This document shows positions 45,146 to 58,586 of a DNA stretch of 64,000 nt, in pieces (within the stretch, counting starts at the first letter, position 1; every line of letters starts with the position of its first letter). Source of the DNA: Lycium barbarum (lineage: Eukaryota > Streptophyta > Magnoliopsida > Solanales > Solanaceae); the NCBI RefSeq assembly GCF_019175385.1, contig NC_083339.1, positions 114,003,601-114,067,600 of the forward strand, read 5' to 3'. The notes below the pieces were generated by a model. It did no database searches and was not told the origin of the DNA. It saw only the letters and a program-made list of their open reading frames with translations. Both the position numbers and the translations under genes were made by a program.

Positions 45146-45800
45146 GGCCCAGGCTTAGCACAGACTTCTAGGGACTAGTATTTCCTAATATTGGTTAATT
45201 AAAATTTTTGAAAAATATTTTTACTAGAAAAACAAGCTACTTAAAAGTGAGGAAAATGACTTTCTTTGTAGACGTAGGGAAAACCCATTCCATATGTGAC
45301 ATTCTTCAAACCACAATAACTGCATCCTCCCCGCCTCCACTCCTAGCCCATCCATTTGTTAGATTAATTATATATTAATATTTTTGATAATATTTTTTGT
45401 TTACTTATCAAACATCAAAAAATAAATAAATAAATTACTTATTTTTCAAGAAAACATTTTCCTTCCTACCAAACACACCCTAACACATTCACAACTTAGC
45501 TAAGCAAGAGGAGAAGTTCTTCTATGTTGGTGTTGTTTGATTCTTACATTGAAAAATTCTTGATTAATTAATGTTTTTAAGTAATTTTTATTCATTTCAA
45601 CTCAAATTCTTGATTATTTAATGCTTTTGAAGCAACTTTTTTTTTTCTTACATTTTGAGATTTTGGCTAATTGGCTATATGGCATTTGATCCTTTAAGAT
45701 GGAATTTATTAGCCGACAATTGATCGGGTAGACCTTTCTGCTGGGCCCTGTGTGCCAGCTCATCATGGGGCGCCCTATCTTTGGATATTTGTCTTGAAAT

Positions 45801-46748
45801 TGAAAGTGCAAAAGGAGGGGTGAATTGTAACTTTTTCAATTTATTAGTCGACTAAGTGATACTGGTAGTCGACTATTAACCCAGTGATTGCTAAAGTGAA
45901 ATGCAGTAAATAAATGACACCATATATTTTTATACTGGTTCAGATTCAATGTGAATCCTAGTCCAGTCCCCTTGGGTTGCAAGGGTGTTCTCTGCAACTC
46001 TTTGTAAAGTGTTTCGTACAAGAGTGATTTGAATGAAGCTCTTACGTCTACACTCAAAAGCACTCGTAATCTTTTTGATACAATGCTTCACACACTATAC
46101 TATGTCTCTCCTTTCTTTTTTGTTTACACTATAGATCACTCAGAAATACAATGTTTATTAAAAGTAAAGTAGAGAGCTTGAGAGAATGAGACTAAGGTAT
46201 ATTTCTTCTTGTTCTGTGAAACCGCCTTTTATAGTGTTTAGGTTCTTCACGCAGGGTTGAGGCTCTTCATGCAGGGATGTCAACCCAAGGGACTTGATCC
46301 TTGGAAAAGGAATTGGTGATCCTATTTCTAAGAATAAGGTTAGAGCTGATTGGTGCGTCTTGATACTTCTTGATGGTCTTTCCTTGTGTGATGAAACTGT
46401 ATCTTCAATCAAGAGATTGTTACACTTGATTGAATATTTCTCCTTAAATGCGGCAGATCTTATATTACTCTTTACTTTCTTGAACTTGATTTATACTGCT
46501 TTCCTTAGCTGTAAGTATCTCTTTTAGCCACGAAATATACACTATATATTTGTGCCTTGTTGAGGGGTCTGAGGAAGATTTCATGTGTAAGCCCATGCGT
46601 CTGTTGGGCTTCTTACTGGATCTGTGGGCTTCTTCATTCCGTGGTTCACACATGTAGTCAACTTTCTTGATGTCCTTGCTTCTTGTACTTAGTTTGATTT
46701 CCGTACCTACACAATTAAAATTGTTATCATTAAAACTTGACACTAACA
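45801..46748 (-). repeat. 3' LTR of the copia element
   Basis: On - the LTR begins TGTTAGTGTCAAGTTTTAAT directly after the purine tract AAAAAGGGGAGAT (46749-46761 region) and ends near GCACTTTCA at 45801. About 948 bp, with the TG...CA ends of LTRs. The left boundary is an estimate because the other LTR is not in view. The flank GAAAT (45796-45800) would be one copy of the 5-bp duplication. Confidence 0.65.
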
Positions 46749-47480
46749 ATCTCCCCTTTTTGAGGATGACAATTTTAGATAAGATGCAATCAATCATGTA
46801 GTCAACTTCCCTGTTAATATGGCGGATGCTCCCCCTGACTAGGTGGACGCTCCCCCTGAATAGTTGACTTGTCCTTCGACTTAGTTGACTGCTGTTCTCC
46901 CCCTTTGGCATCACTAAAAAAAAACAGGCAAACACACAAACGGCAAAGGAGAGAGACATATAGCTAGAAATTAAGATGCTGACTATAGCAGCACAAGAGT
47001 GGCAAAAAGATATGGTCACACAAAGGGACTTAGGTCCCACAAAACATATTGCTTAAACAGGCCAAAACACCCAAAGAATAAAAGGATCTACTCATGTCGC
47101 TTGAACACTGGACGACGAAGAGAATAGGCCAAAGTATTAATAATAGCATCTTTCATCTCAGTCAACGGTGTGGTGAGATTGTCAGGAATGGCACCAACAC
47201 TAGCTTGGAGTTTTGCAGACAGTTTGACAACCTCCTAACCACAGCATCCAGCTTAACCCGCAACCTAGAAACATCAGCACCAGTTTCCTTAGTCGACTCA
47301 CGAATCTTTTCTACTTGAAATAATGTAGATGCCATTAAGTCTTCGATGGATTCAATTTTGTCACCCATAGCGGAAAGTTTGGAGAGAAGGTCAGCATAGC
47401 ACTCAGCAGAAATGACAGAGAAATTTGATTTTTTTACTCAGCAGCTGATTTTCTGTGTTCACATAAACTATTTCAAAGTC
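46749..47480 (-). pseudogene. Copia post-pol region with coiled-coil ORF remnant
   Basis: Between the RNase H stop and the LTR lies 730 bp that is not typical of minimal copia elements. On -, 47368-47162 stays open for 68 codons from ATG and predicts a Leu/Glu/Lys-rich helical peptide (start MGDKIESIEDLMASTLFQVE, then heptad-like RLRVKLDAVVRRLSNCLQ). SIRE-type elements often carry an extra ORF, called env-like, in this place; no membrane segment or signal peptide is visible here, so an envelope role is not supported. Further - frames toward the LTR are broken. Confidence 0.45.
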
Positions 47481-49768
47481 TCATTGAGCAACATGATCTC
47501 TAATGAAATGATGTTTAATATCTATATGCTTAGCTCTAGAATGATGCACAGGATTTTTGGACAGATAAATAGCACTTGAATTATCACAGAAAATTTTGAT
47601 AGGTTTAAAAGACAAGTCGTAATCACTTAATTGATAAGACATCCAAATTAATTGTGTGCAGCATTGATCAACAACAATATATTCAGCCTCAGTAGTAGAG
47701 AGAGACTGATCCCTGTTTTTTGCTATTCCATGAAATAAGGGATTTTCCTAGGAACTGGCAAGTACCACTGGTACTTTTCCTATCATCCTCGTCACCTGCA
47801 AAATCTGCATCTGAAAAACCTTTAAGGGTAAAATTGTTAGCGTTTGGATACCATAAGTCGTAATTTTCCATGAAGGTATCTAATAATGCGCTTGACAGTA
47901 GTAAGATGAGATTCCTTTGGAGCAGCTTGGAATCTAGTGTACCTGCATAAACTAAACATAATATCTGGTCGACTGGAAATTAAGTAAAGCAATGATCCAA
48001 TCATACCGCGATACATAGTTTCATTAACAGGTTTTCCTGCCTCATCCTTATCAAGAGTACATGTAGGACTCATTGGAGTTCCCATAACTTTTGAGTCAGC
48101 CATTCCGAATTTTTGAACAAGTTCCTTAGCAGACTTAGCTTGACATACGAATATTCCACTGTCAGTTTGATGAATTTGTAGTCCCAAGAAGAATTTTAGT
48201 TCTCCCATCATGCTCATTTAGAACTCACTTTGCATAAGATCAGAACATTCCTTGCACATAGAAGGGTTAGAACTTCCAAAGATAATATCATCAACATATC
48301 TCTGAATAATGAGATTTCCCATAGAGGATCGTTTGATAAAAAGAGTAGTATTAATTTTTCCTCGTGAGAAACCATGACTTACTAAGATGGAGCTTAAGAG
48401 ATCATACCATGCCCTAGGAGCTTGTTTAAGACCATATAAGGCTTTAGTCAATTTAAAAACATGATAAGGAAATTTTGGGTTTTCAAACCCTGGGGGTTGT
48501 TTAACATACACTTCTTCTTCAATGAAACCATTTAGAAAAGTACTTTTGACGTCCATTTGAAAACGTTTGAATTTTTTAAATGAAGCATAAGTAAGCAAAA
48601 TTCTAATAGATTCTAACCGGGCAACAGGTGCAAAGGTTTCATCGTAGTTGACTCCTTCCTGTTGTGAGTAACCTTGAGCAACAAGTCTAGCTTTGTTTCT
48701 GACCACTTCTCTGGCCTCATTTAACTTGTTTCTAAATACCCATTTTGTTCCAATGATTGAGGTATTTTTCAGGTTTGGGAACCAGATTCTAAACTTTGTT
48801 CTTTTCAAACTGATCAAGTTCTTATTCCATACCTTTGACCCAACTCTCATATTTTATGGCATCAACGACCTTCTTTGGTTCATACTGAGAAATAAGAGCC
48901 AAGTTTACGTTATTTTTTCTAGATGCTCTAGTTTTCATTCGTTCATTGATGTCTCTAATGACAAATTTCTTTGGATAATCAGGTTCACTTCTCCATTCGT
49001 TTGGAACTATCCCAACAGTAACATTAGTTGACTTGGATGTCTCGGCAGTCGACTCAACCGATTCTTTTTGTTCACTGGATCTTGCGACCACAGTAGCCGG
49101 CAGTTGACTATCTTCTTCATCTGCAGTTTTTCCTTTATCAGCCATGTGATTAGTATCATCAAATACAACATGAATTGATTCTTCAATAGATAGAGTTCAT
49201 TTATTAAAGACTCTATAAGATCTACTAGTTGGAGAGTAACAAAGAAATATACCTTCATCACTTCGAGGATCAAACTTACCAAGATTGTATTTTCCATTGT
49301 TGTGAACAAAGCATTTACATCCAAATGGATGAAAGTAGCTAACATTTGGTTTCTTACCAGTCCATAACTCATAAGGAGTTTTCTTAAGGATTGGTCCGAT
49401 CAGGCATCTGTTTAAAATATGACAAGTTGTACTTACTATTTCAGCCCAAACATGATGTGGTAAGTCTGTTTCTACGATCATTGTCCTTGCCATATCTTGA
49501 AGGGTTCTGTTCTTTCGTTCAACCACTCCATTTTGTTGAGGAGATCTAGGTGAGGAAAAGTTCCTTGGTCATTACAAAATTCCTCAAAGGCTTTGTTGTC
49601 AAATTCTCCTCCATGATCACTTCTAATAGAGGTGATGTAATATCCTTTTTCACGCTGAACCTTTTCACAGAAAAACTTGAAATTCTTTAGAGTATCATCT
49701 TTATGAGCAAGAAATATTACCCATGTAAAACGAGAGAAATCATCTATTGTAACAAAAGCATACCTTTT
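47481..49768 (-). pseudogene. copia pol: integrase C-part, RT and RNase H, multiple lesions
   Basis: Continuing on - from the interruption: integrase core (YAFVTIDDFSRFTWV, IRSDHGGEFDN, then VERKNRTLQDMAR), with a frameshift near 49550 and a stop at 49197-49199. After a linker and a frameshift near 48835, RT shows FAPVARLESIRILL, FLNGFIEEEVYVKQPPGF and the catalytic YVDDIIFGSS. A TAA at 48218-48220 and a frameshift near 47860 follow. RNase H (SDADFAGDEDDRKSTSGTCQ, TEAEYI, FCDNSSAIYLSKNPVHHSR) ends with TGA at 47481-47483. Confidence 0.92.
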
Positions 49769-52700
49769 TGTCATACCCCATTTTAACCGTGTTGAAGCGG
49801 AGTACAACATATTGGTGATTCCTAAATTGCTTTATTTTAAGGAGTCGCCACCTAATTGATTTAAGGTGAATTAGGGCACCTAATTATTAACTAAGGTAAA
49901 GCTAACTAAACCTCCGTTAATAGTCTGCTTAATCAGTGTGATTCTAGGTAAGGGTTCTAATTATCCTAAAGGGAAGGGGTTAGGCATCCTTTAAGATCCG
50001 CTAATTACGGTTACCAGCCAAACTTAGATTAATTAAAAAAGAGTTAAAATATATTACTAAAATAGTTTAAAGAAAATACAATGTTTATTATAACCAAGTG
50101 TGGATTAGCTTTTAAGATACGACAATGCTTAAAATTTACTTACTTTAACTATACATTCTCAAATGAAATGAATGAAAAGTCATTGCAAAAAGAGAGATCC
50201 AAATTGATTAAAAAAGTAAAACCGTTGATTTTTTATGTATCAAAAAGAGCACGAAGGCATTTATTTTCAATTGAAGGAAATCACTAAGTATTTAACTTGC
50301 TTGCAAGATCTAAATAGCTTTTGGACTCAAAATTGTAAAATAAGTATAAGTGATTAATCTTAGCAAAACCCGATAATTTAATTTTAAAAATATGAGCGAT
50401 TCCTCTAATCATTTTTTTTCTTTTACTTATGCTCAGTTGTAAAAACATGCGCAATTATACCAACCTAAACAATATTTGTAAACAATATTTGTAAACAATA
50501 TGCTTGAACCCGTATTTTTTTATATATATATCAATGGCACCACTAGTTTTCCCAATATCAACTACCCCGTCTACTTTAAATGTTCTATGGTCGATAAACT
50601 TAATCGAATCAAATAAACATTCACAAACGAGAAAATAAAAGCGGTTAGTAATCTTAATACGAGCAAAAAAATGCAACAGTAATCCTCTCTTCTCCTTGCA
50701 TTTGTTCGGATATTTTCAAGAGAGGGAGAGAATGGGCTGAAAAGAAGACGTGGATTCCAATACTAGCGACGGCAAGAAACTGTGCAACGGTGAGAGTCTT
50801 TTATAAAGACTTCATTTTGCTCCGGAAGCGTACATGTAAAAGAAAGGATGAAAAGGATTAGTAAATGAAGCAGATTTTATAGGGAAAATAATGGACGAAG
50901 AGGAATTCTAAAAAGTGACAAACCGAGAGGTAATAAGCAGCACTTGTGTCAAACAAAACAAAACAAAAAAAAAAAAAAACTTGCAACAGAGCAAGGTAAC
51001 AAAGCAGGGCACTTTTATTCAGGTATGAGAATGCACCAACTAGTTAGAGCTACTGGAAAACACGACCAGTAGCAACTGATGCAGTCAAGCAGCAACTATA
51101 GACACCAGCGGTTATGAGAAACAGATGGAGACCAGCCTTTTAAAAGAGCAATAACTAATTCTCATCAAAGGCAACCAATTTTCACCAGCAATATATGTCA
51201 AACAATAGGAAATTCCGTCCAATTTTAAACCAAAAACTTCAAGTAGATTTCCGGGAATATAGCGATTCAAATCTATTGCCAAACAAACTAAACTTGACTC
51301 AAGCTCATCAAACATATTGAATTGTTTATCAAACCCAAAACTTGACAACTAAGAGGAACCAAGTGACATCAAACACCTAAGTTCATACAATATTAATGGC
51401 AGCTGATATTTAAATAGACAAGGAATACTAGTGAAGCTCACATTCTAAGCACAAATAAACCATCCCACTGTTAACTTATGGAACTAGATTCAAAACTTAT
51501 GTATAAAGAAAATATCAACACAGTCTTCGAGACTATCATCTACAGAGTGAGTAGAAGGTTCATAAACTTAACTAACTCAACTATCATTAACCCTTGTTAA
51601 AACATTAAAACAGATCTTAGTAATTCAGGCCAAACAAACTTACGTTTACTATTTCAGCATTACCAAACCAGAATGGAAATGAACCAAACAAATTCATGCT
51701 TTGCATACATGTTGCGGTAACAGGTAAAACTAACACCTAAACTTATAAAAAATGAAAACTCAGTCATGCTAAACTATTAACAAGCAAATCAGAACTGGAA
51801 TTCAAACAAAATATGAAAAGAGAAGGGAAATAGGCTTAAGTAAAGACTATTTTAATTTTATCAATGCATGTTGTTATAAACTATTTTCTAGTAAACCAAA
51901 ACTTAGGATAGAGGTTCTATGTCGTGAGTGAGAGAAAGGCCATATCTTGAATGGAGATCCCAGCATTACTTTAGGGGAAAACACTTAAGTAAGATGGGTT
52001 GAAAACAGTTGGACCAATACTTATTTGGAAAGATGCTTTACCCATGAAACTGAATTAAAGAAACATCAAGTATCACACAAATCAGTAAACTTAATTATAT
52101 ATTACATTTCTATCAAGTTTTGAACAAAGAAAAAGGGGGAAATGACTGAAGTGCCAACCAAGGAGAGATTTTACATAGAGCTGAAGATTACTTTTTCTAA
52201 TCTCAAACAAAGTTTTAACTGGACTAATTTACCCTAAACTGAAAACACACAGAACTGAGAGCATAATAAAAATATATTGAGATAAGAGGAAATTCCTAAA
52301 CTAACAACCTAATTTACTGATAATACAGCAGCTAAACCCAAACTAATTTCATGGACAACACTAGAACTAAGAGAATAAATGTTAAACCCTCTACACCAAT
52401 CAATCCAATGACAGTTAACAATATTGTTCTATATCTCACACTAAAGTTAAGAACTTTCCATTTGAAATGCTACTGCTTAGCCATAAAAAATCAAACTTAC
52501 TCAAATAGAACACGAAAACATTACTATACTAAACTAAATATGTGGATTAAGGGGAAAACAAAAGAATAACTCGTACATGCCAAAAATTAAAAGAAAAGAA
52601 AATATCTAAACTCGACCATGCTCAATTAACACCGGATTTTTAATAAACAAACAGAGCTAGAGATTAAACACAAAATACAAACAGAACTAGAAGTAAACAA

Positions 52701-53699
52701 TTTATCTTACAGTTGGCACAAAAAGAAACTAATCATAACTTGTGCAGAACAAAAATTAAAGAAAATATAAAGGAAAATTACCTTTTGCAGGTGCAGCGAA
52801 ATGGGTGCGGGGCTTCGATATCTACTCGAACACAATTGAATCCGAACTTGCGATGCTCGGATTCGCAACAACACCAAGGCAAACGAAGAATTGATTCAGT
52901 ATTTTTAACTTGATAACAAACAAGATTAAAACTGCCAATAGAACTCGTATTTTAGGGATTTTTTTGCGACTGAAAGCTTTGATTCTTAGGGGGGTTTCTG
53001 CGATTCCAAAGCCCTCCCCCTAAACGATTCAACCCGCCAGCCTTTTATAGGGTTTTGTTTTGTGCTGAAGAAAGAGAGAAGGAGGAGCGGGAGAGAGAGA
53101 AGAGCGGGGGACAACGTGAAGTGGGGGACAGCGGGGAACAGGGAGAGAACGGCGGTGGTGGGGATGAGATGACGATGGAAAGAAAAGAGAGAAGGGAAAG
53201 AGAATAGAGGGGAGAGGTGAGCGGCGGTGAGAATGGGAAGGGGAAAGAACCCTAGGGTTCTTTTGTTCACTGACCCGGGTCGGGTCATTAGACCGGGTCA
53301 GTTCAAATAATGTGTTGGGTTGTCCGTTTGGGTAATTATTTGGGCTGAATTGGTTGAAAATGTAGGCTGGGCGGATGAAAAACATTGGACTGCTTTTTTA
53401 TGAATTGATCCAAAAATAGTATGGTTTGATTAGGCTACTACATTTTAAATAAAAGACCTATTTAAATAACCCTATACTAAAGCGTGTTAAAATATTACTT
53501 AATATAAAATATGCAATTATTAGTGCTCAGACAATAAAATTATATGCCGTCGTAATAACCGTGCAATAATATTTCGAAAGTCCACAGTAAATAAATAATA
53601 TTATTTAATTATGTGAAATAAATGCGATGCGTATGCATAAGGTGGTAAAAAATGCTGAAACGTACATTATGATAATACTGGTAATAATAATAATAACAC

Positions 53700-53764
<65 letters not shown>

Positions 53765-53796
53765 TGATAATGATGATAATGATATTGATAATAATC

Positions 53797-53875
<79 letters not shown>

Positions 53876-54044
53876 TAATGGTAGTAGTAACGGTAGTAAA
53901 AGATAATGACAGAATAATGAAATGCCGGTATTAATAAAAGCTAATAATTATAGTGAAATATAAACAATTATTTCTTAAATTGCCAAAAATACTAAAAAAA
54001 TAAATAAATATTTAGGGAAGGCGGGACAAAATCGGGTGTCAACA
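49769..54044 (-). mobile_element. 4.28 kb solo LTR (Ogre/Tat-like by inference)
   Basis: On + it runs from TGTCATACCCCATTTT to GGTGTCAACA (on -: TGTTGACACCCGATTTTGTC ...), flanked by a perfect 5-bp duplication CTTTT (49764-49768, 54045-54049). Excising it rejoins the copia integrase after SIGGK. It contains no protease, RT or integrase, so it is best read as a single very long LTR. Such lengths and this 5' sequence fit Ogre/Tat-lineage LTRs in my memory. It includes a long TAA microsatellite, and a purine-rich tract at 53070-53260. Short open frames inside (for example the Ser/Pro/Leu-rich ones near 53000-53380) are compositional. Confidence 0.85.
53682..53880. repeat. (AAT)n microsatellite
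   Basis: About 200 bp of nearly continuous AAT/TAA triplets with sparse GAT interruptions inside the solo LTR. Likely hypermutable. Confidence 0.95.
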
Positions 54045-54049
54045 CTTTT

Positions 54050-55164
54050 TCCTCCAATGCTAACTGTTCTAGTAGGACCAACAAGATCCATATGAAGTAA
54101 CTGCAAGGGTTTTGAGGTAGACACAATATCTTTAGAGTTAAAAGAGTTTCTGGTTTGCTTACCTTTTTGACATGAGTCACAAATATGATCTTTGGTGTAG
54201 TTAAGGTTCAGCAGTCCAACTACCAGATCATGTCTTGCCAATTTTTCTATTAATCGCATACTAGCATGGATCTTCTCCCATTGAAGACAAGCATATATGA
54301 CCTGTTGGATTTTTGATAGAGTCCAAGGTCTACACCTTACCTCAAGTTCTGAGTCGCACAATTGACTTACACTTAAGAGATTGTACTTGAGTCCCTTTAC
54401 CAGCCAAACATTAGAAATATCACAAGAGTTATCGAAAGAAATAGTACCAATACCAATTACCGTTCCAGTCGAGTTATCACCAAATGTTGCTAATCCTCCA
54501 TCAAAGTCAGCGACTGATTTGAACAATCTTTTGTCGCCTGTCATATGTCTTGAACACGCACTATCTAGATACCATTTTCCATTTTTTCTTTTCTTGTGGT
54601 GTTCCTGCAAGACAAATTGTTTACTTTTGTTTAGGTACCCAAGGGTTCTTGGGTCCTTGATGGTTAGTTTCGATACACATAGTTTTCTTGGGTTTCCATA
54701 CCCAACCAGGAGCAGCTGAAAAGCGAAATCTACAGTTATAATAGTTATGACCAATTTTTTGACAGTAAAAGCATGTTTGAGAGGATTTTCCATCAAAATT
54801 ACAGTGGTTGGTTGACTCGTTCACAGGTCTATTTGTTGCAGACTTCCTTTCAGTTGACTTAAAAACTTTGGTCGACTGATCTGTCTTTAAATGAATGGTC
54901 TGCTTACCTTTAAAATTATTTGTCATAGACATGGGCTTTTTCCCAGTTGACTTACTTGTATAGGTTGACTGGTTAGACTTGATATGACTATGACTTGAGG
55001 GTTGGTCAAACATATTCATTGTAGACCGTAAATTATAAATTTCATTTTGAAAAGAATTCTTTTCCTTTTTACAAACTTCCAATTTTGATTCCAATTCTTT
55101 TTTCTCCCTTTTCAGCTTCCTATATTCATCAAAAACGTTATTCATGTCTATAAGAGTTTGATCC
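54050..55164 (-). pseudogene. copia gag C-terminus, protease and pre-integrase
   Basis: On - from 55145: a coiled-coil-prone start (EYRKLKREKKELESKLEVCK), a Ser/Thr/Lys-rich linker, and the CCHC knuckle CFYCQKIGHNYYNC (about 54780-54740). A second overlapping frame gives the protease motif WYLDSACSRHMTGDKRLF and FGDNSTGTVIGIGTI, then the integrase zinc region ending HICDSCQKGKQTRNSF and LLHMDLVGPT. Gag and pol lie in different frames here, and the region around 54330 looks shifted, so the copy is dead. It abuts the hAT end at 55165. Confidence 0.9.
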
Positions 55165-56479
55165 TAGGGCTGGGCGTTCGGTATTCGGTTTGGTATTTTT
55201 AAAGTTCGGGTTCGGTAATTCGGTAATTGAAAGTATATAGCAAATACCGAACTTTCAAACTTCGGTTCTGTAATTTGGGAATCGGTAAATCAAATTTTGG
55301 TTCGGTACGGTATTCGGTAATACCATTTTTTTGCTAGCAGCTGCATTCATTCATCATGTGCAAGAGTTCACATCACAATTACCCCTCAATTTTCAGGAAA
55401 AAGTTTCTATGGGATATGTTAAGTAAGGAAACCAGCAGAACTATAGGAAACAGGCAGAACTATCACTATCACTACTGTATGTTAAGCAAGGAAACCAGCA
55501 GAACTTAAGAAAGGAAAGGATGCCAATGCTCAACCCAAGATCACCCGAAAGTAGCAGCAAAGCGCATTGGCAACCAAATAAGATCCGCTTAAATAAGACT
55601 GCGAAGTGAAGATTGGATATCAAATTTATAGGAGAACAGAAAGAGTAACTACCATTCATTTTTTTGAATGATGCATATCTATTTTTCAGTTCTCAAAGCT
55701 TTGATCTATTTAGGACCAAACTAACAAAGATGTTACCAACAGTTAGAGAATTGTACACTACAAAACCAAGCCAGTATATTAGAATTGTACCTACACTACA
55801 AAGAAACACAAAATCTGCAAAATTACAAGGTTAAGCTGCACGTAATGCTAATGTCTCACAAGATTTCATCAGTAGGCGCTTACGATGCTAACAAAATCCT
55901 TACAAGGCCATACCCCTCCTCTCTTTCTACTGATTCTGGAACACTTCTAACAACAAAAGATAGAGAAATTATGAAGCTGTTGTACTACTACTGGCCACTG
56001 TCCAGAAATTGGAAGCTGTAGTTGTGCACTCCAATTTACCATCTGTGATCATGAAAGAAACCAATTTAAGGGTATGCAAAAGAGGCAAACACTAAACACC
56101 CAGTTAAGCAGGAAAAAGAAAAAAGCAAAAAAGAGTCCACGGGATACAAATAAAGCACAAGAAAACTGTTATGACAACAAATTTTTATTAAAAGATCATT
56201 CTACTGATTCCGGACACTTCTAAAAGACCATTAAAAGGTACGCATTGTAATACCATAATATGGCTATGCACCCAGGTGAGGCACTCCAACAACAAAAATA
56301 GAGCAAAAACGACAAGTGCAACACCAGGAACAGATCCTCTTACCTGAGGCATCTTGCGATTACAAATCAAGAACGAGGGAATCTTTTGAGCTATCAACCA
56401 AATCTAAAAAGAATTTAAGATGTGTCAATAATTAAACTAAGTAAAAATATATAAAACAAAATACAAAAACTGAAAAACA

Positions 56480-58586
56480 TACCAAGTTCAAGTTTCATAA
56501 GATCATTAAAATCTTCTTCAACATTTACGGGATAAGGCTCATTTCGACGCCAATCTTAAAGACAAATAACAGCTTGGACCAATTTCGGAGTCAAAGACAT
56601 CCTAAATGAATCAAGAATACGTCCCCCAATGCTAAATGCACATTTCGATGCCATACTAGAAATAGGAATTGCCAACACATCACGAGCCATCTTGGAAAGA
56701 ATTTTATATCTAGGAGAATGAGCTTTCCACCATGATAAGATATCAAAATTATCCTCATCATCATTATCATCATCATTCGGCTCTAGTTCTTCACTAAGAT
56801 ACTTTTCCAACTCCGACTTACCACCCAAACATGTACCATCTTGTTTGTTCCTCTTAATTTGGATCCTATTTCTCACTTTTGCTGATTTTGTGCTAGTGTT
56901 AGAGCCAGATGAATCCAATGCCTGACCCGATGAATCAAAGAGAGAATATGTGCGTCGAGATACATTAGAGAATTTTGCTACATACTCTTCAAACATAGAT
57001 TTCATGTAAGTCACCACTTCATCTTTTATTTCACTCCCCTTTTCATCTCCAAACATATCCTCAAGTGCAGCGCCAACATACTCAAGTTTGTTACGAGGAT
57101 CTAAGATAAAGGCAATAAAAAGTACCTTATTCATTTTTTAAGGAGCACCCCAATACTTGACAAACTTTTTTATCATTGTTTCTCCCATTTTTGCCAAAGA
57201 AGGATCATCATCTTCCATACACTCTCTTAAATGATTGTGAAGCTCAACTATATCTTCAAAGTGACCATTAGAAGTGACATAAAGTGAACCTGAAATCTTC
57301 TCAGTTAGATCATAAAACCTTTTAAGAAATAGTACCAAGTTTCTCACCTTTTGCCAATCATCACTTTCAAGTACACCTGCAATACTTCCATCTTCACAAA
57401 CATGAGTAGCAAGATAAGTTGACAATATACCATCTTCAAGATCAAACCTATCGAATGCACTCTCAAAATGTTGTGCGGCATCCAACATCAAGTATGTCGA
57501 ATTCCACCGGGTCGAAACATCTAAACATAATGACTTCTTATTGTCTATGTTTTTTAGTTTACAACATTCCGCAAATTTTCTAATCCTTGCGGCAGATTGT
57601 CTAACATATTTCACCATTTGCCTAACACTTTTGATAGATGGACCAACTTCATTCATGCCATCTTACACAATAAGATTCAAAATGTGAGCCATACATCTCA
57701 TGTGAAAATGATTACCACATTTCATGTTAGATCCCCAATGAACCATTTGTTTGTGTAACGCTTTCACCATGACATCATTAGAAGAAGCATTATCTACAGT
57801 TATAGTGATTATTTTCTCCAATTTCCAATCAAGCAAACACTTACTAATACAACGGGCCATTTCGTCACCCTTATGACTAGTAACAACCTGAAAGTTTAAA
57901 ATTCTTTTATGCAAGAGCCAATCACTATCAATAAAGTGTACTGTCAAACGCATATAATTTATTCTCTGTATTGAAGTCCATGTGTCTGTGGTTAGACAAA
58001 CTCTCGGTGATGTTTCTTTCAACTACTTTATAAACTTTTGTCTCTCTTCACCAAAAACTACATAACAATCCCTAGTCACTGTTCTACGGGAGGGAACTCG
58101 GAATAAAGGTTGGGTTTTTTTCATAAACTTCTTAAAACCTTCCTTTTCAACAAAACGAAAAGGAAGCTCATCAAGGATTAACATCTCAACTAAAGCCCTC
58201 CGAGATACCTCTTGATCAAAAGTCCAAGTTGCCCCATCACCCATTTCACCTTCTAATGGAAAGTTTAAATTTGATTGTTTGTACTTTGAATTGGAAGTGT
58301 TAACCTTATTTGGATTTTTAGGACAAGTTTTCAAATGTTTATTCAGTCCACTTGTTCCATTTTTAGTTGCATCAACTAAAAGAACTTTACCACAATACTT
58401 GCACTTTGCTTTATTAATTCCATCTTTTATGAGCTTATCATAATGCGACCAAGCAACAGATCTTGGTTCTATAGCTTTCCTCTTCACAGTCACTGGATGT
58501 TGTTCAACTTCCAGTGTTGAATCAAGAGACTCAGTAATAGGTGTGCTTCCACTGACATTGGTTGTTCGACTTGCTTCATCTTCCAT
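56480..58586 (-). pseudogene. hAT transposase with four in-frame stops
   Basis: From ATG at 58586 one frame runs about 680 codons. Residues about 45-95 are a BED zinc finger (VAWSHYDKL, then CKYCGKVLLVDATKNGTSGLNKHLKTC). The RNase H-like core contains VCLTTDTWTS and CMAHILNLIV. The C-terminal dimerisation domain shows ILSWWKAHSPRYKILSKMAR and CAFSIGGRILDSFR. Stops interrupt at 58023-58025 (TAG), 57663-57665, 57138-57140 and 56556-56558 (TAA), with no frameshift. Coding continues past the last stop to about 56480, where GTATG could be a splice donor. Function (cut-and-paste transposition) is from the family; this copy is inactive. Confidence 0.93.

Larger units (their letters stand above)
45801..55164 (-). 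mobile_element. Ty1/copia retrotransposon (SIRE-like), decayed, twice interrupted
   Basis: Read on -, the visible order is Gag zinc knuckle (54700), protease, integrase, RT, RNase H (to 47481), a post-pol region, polypurine tract and 3' LTR. Integrase before RT makes it Ty1/copia; the Gag knuckle style and the long post-pol segment point to the SIRE group by inference. It is interrupted by a solo LTR (49769-54044) within integrase, and cut in gag at 55164 by an hAT transposon; the rest of gag and the 5' LTR lie beyond the window. Several frameshifts and stops make it inactive. Confidence 0.9.

Noticed and set aside
52986..53385. Overlapping - strand frames of about 100-118 codons as genes
   Set aside because: They lie in a purine-rich part of the solo LTR, are Ser/Pro/Leu/Phe-rich in several frames at once, and show no domain.
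49769..54044. Complete retrotransposon rather than a solo LTR
   Set aside because: No gag, protease, RT or integrase motif, primer binding site or internal LTR boundary could be found in 4.28 kb.
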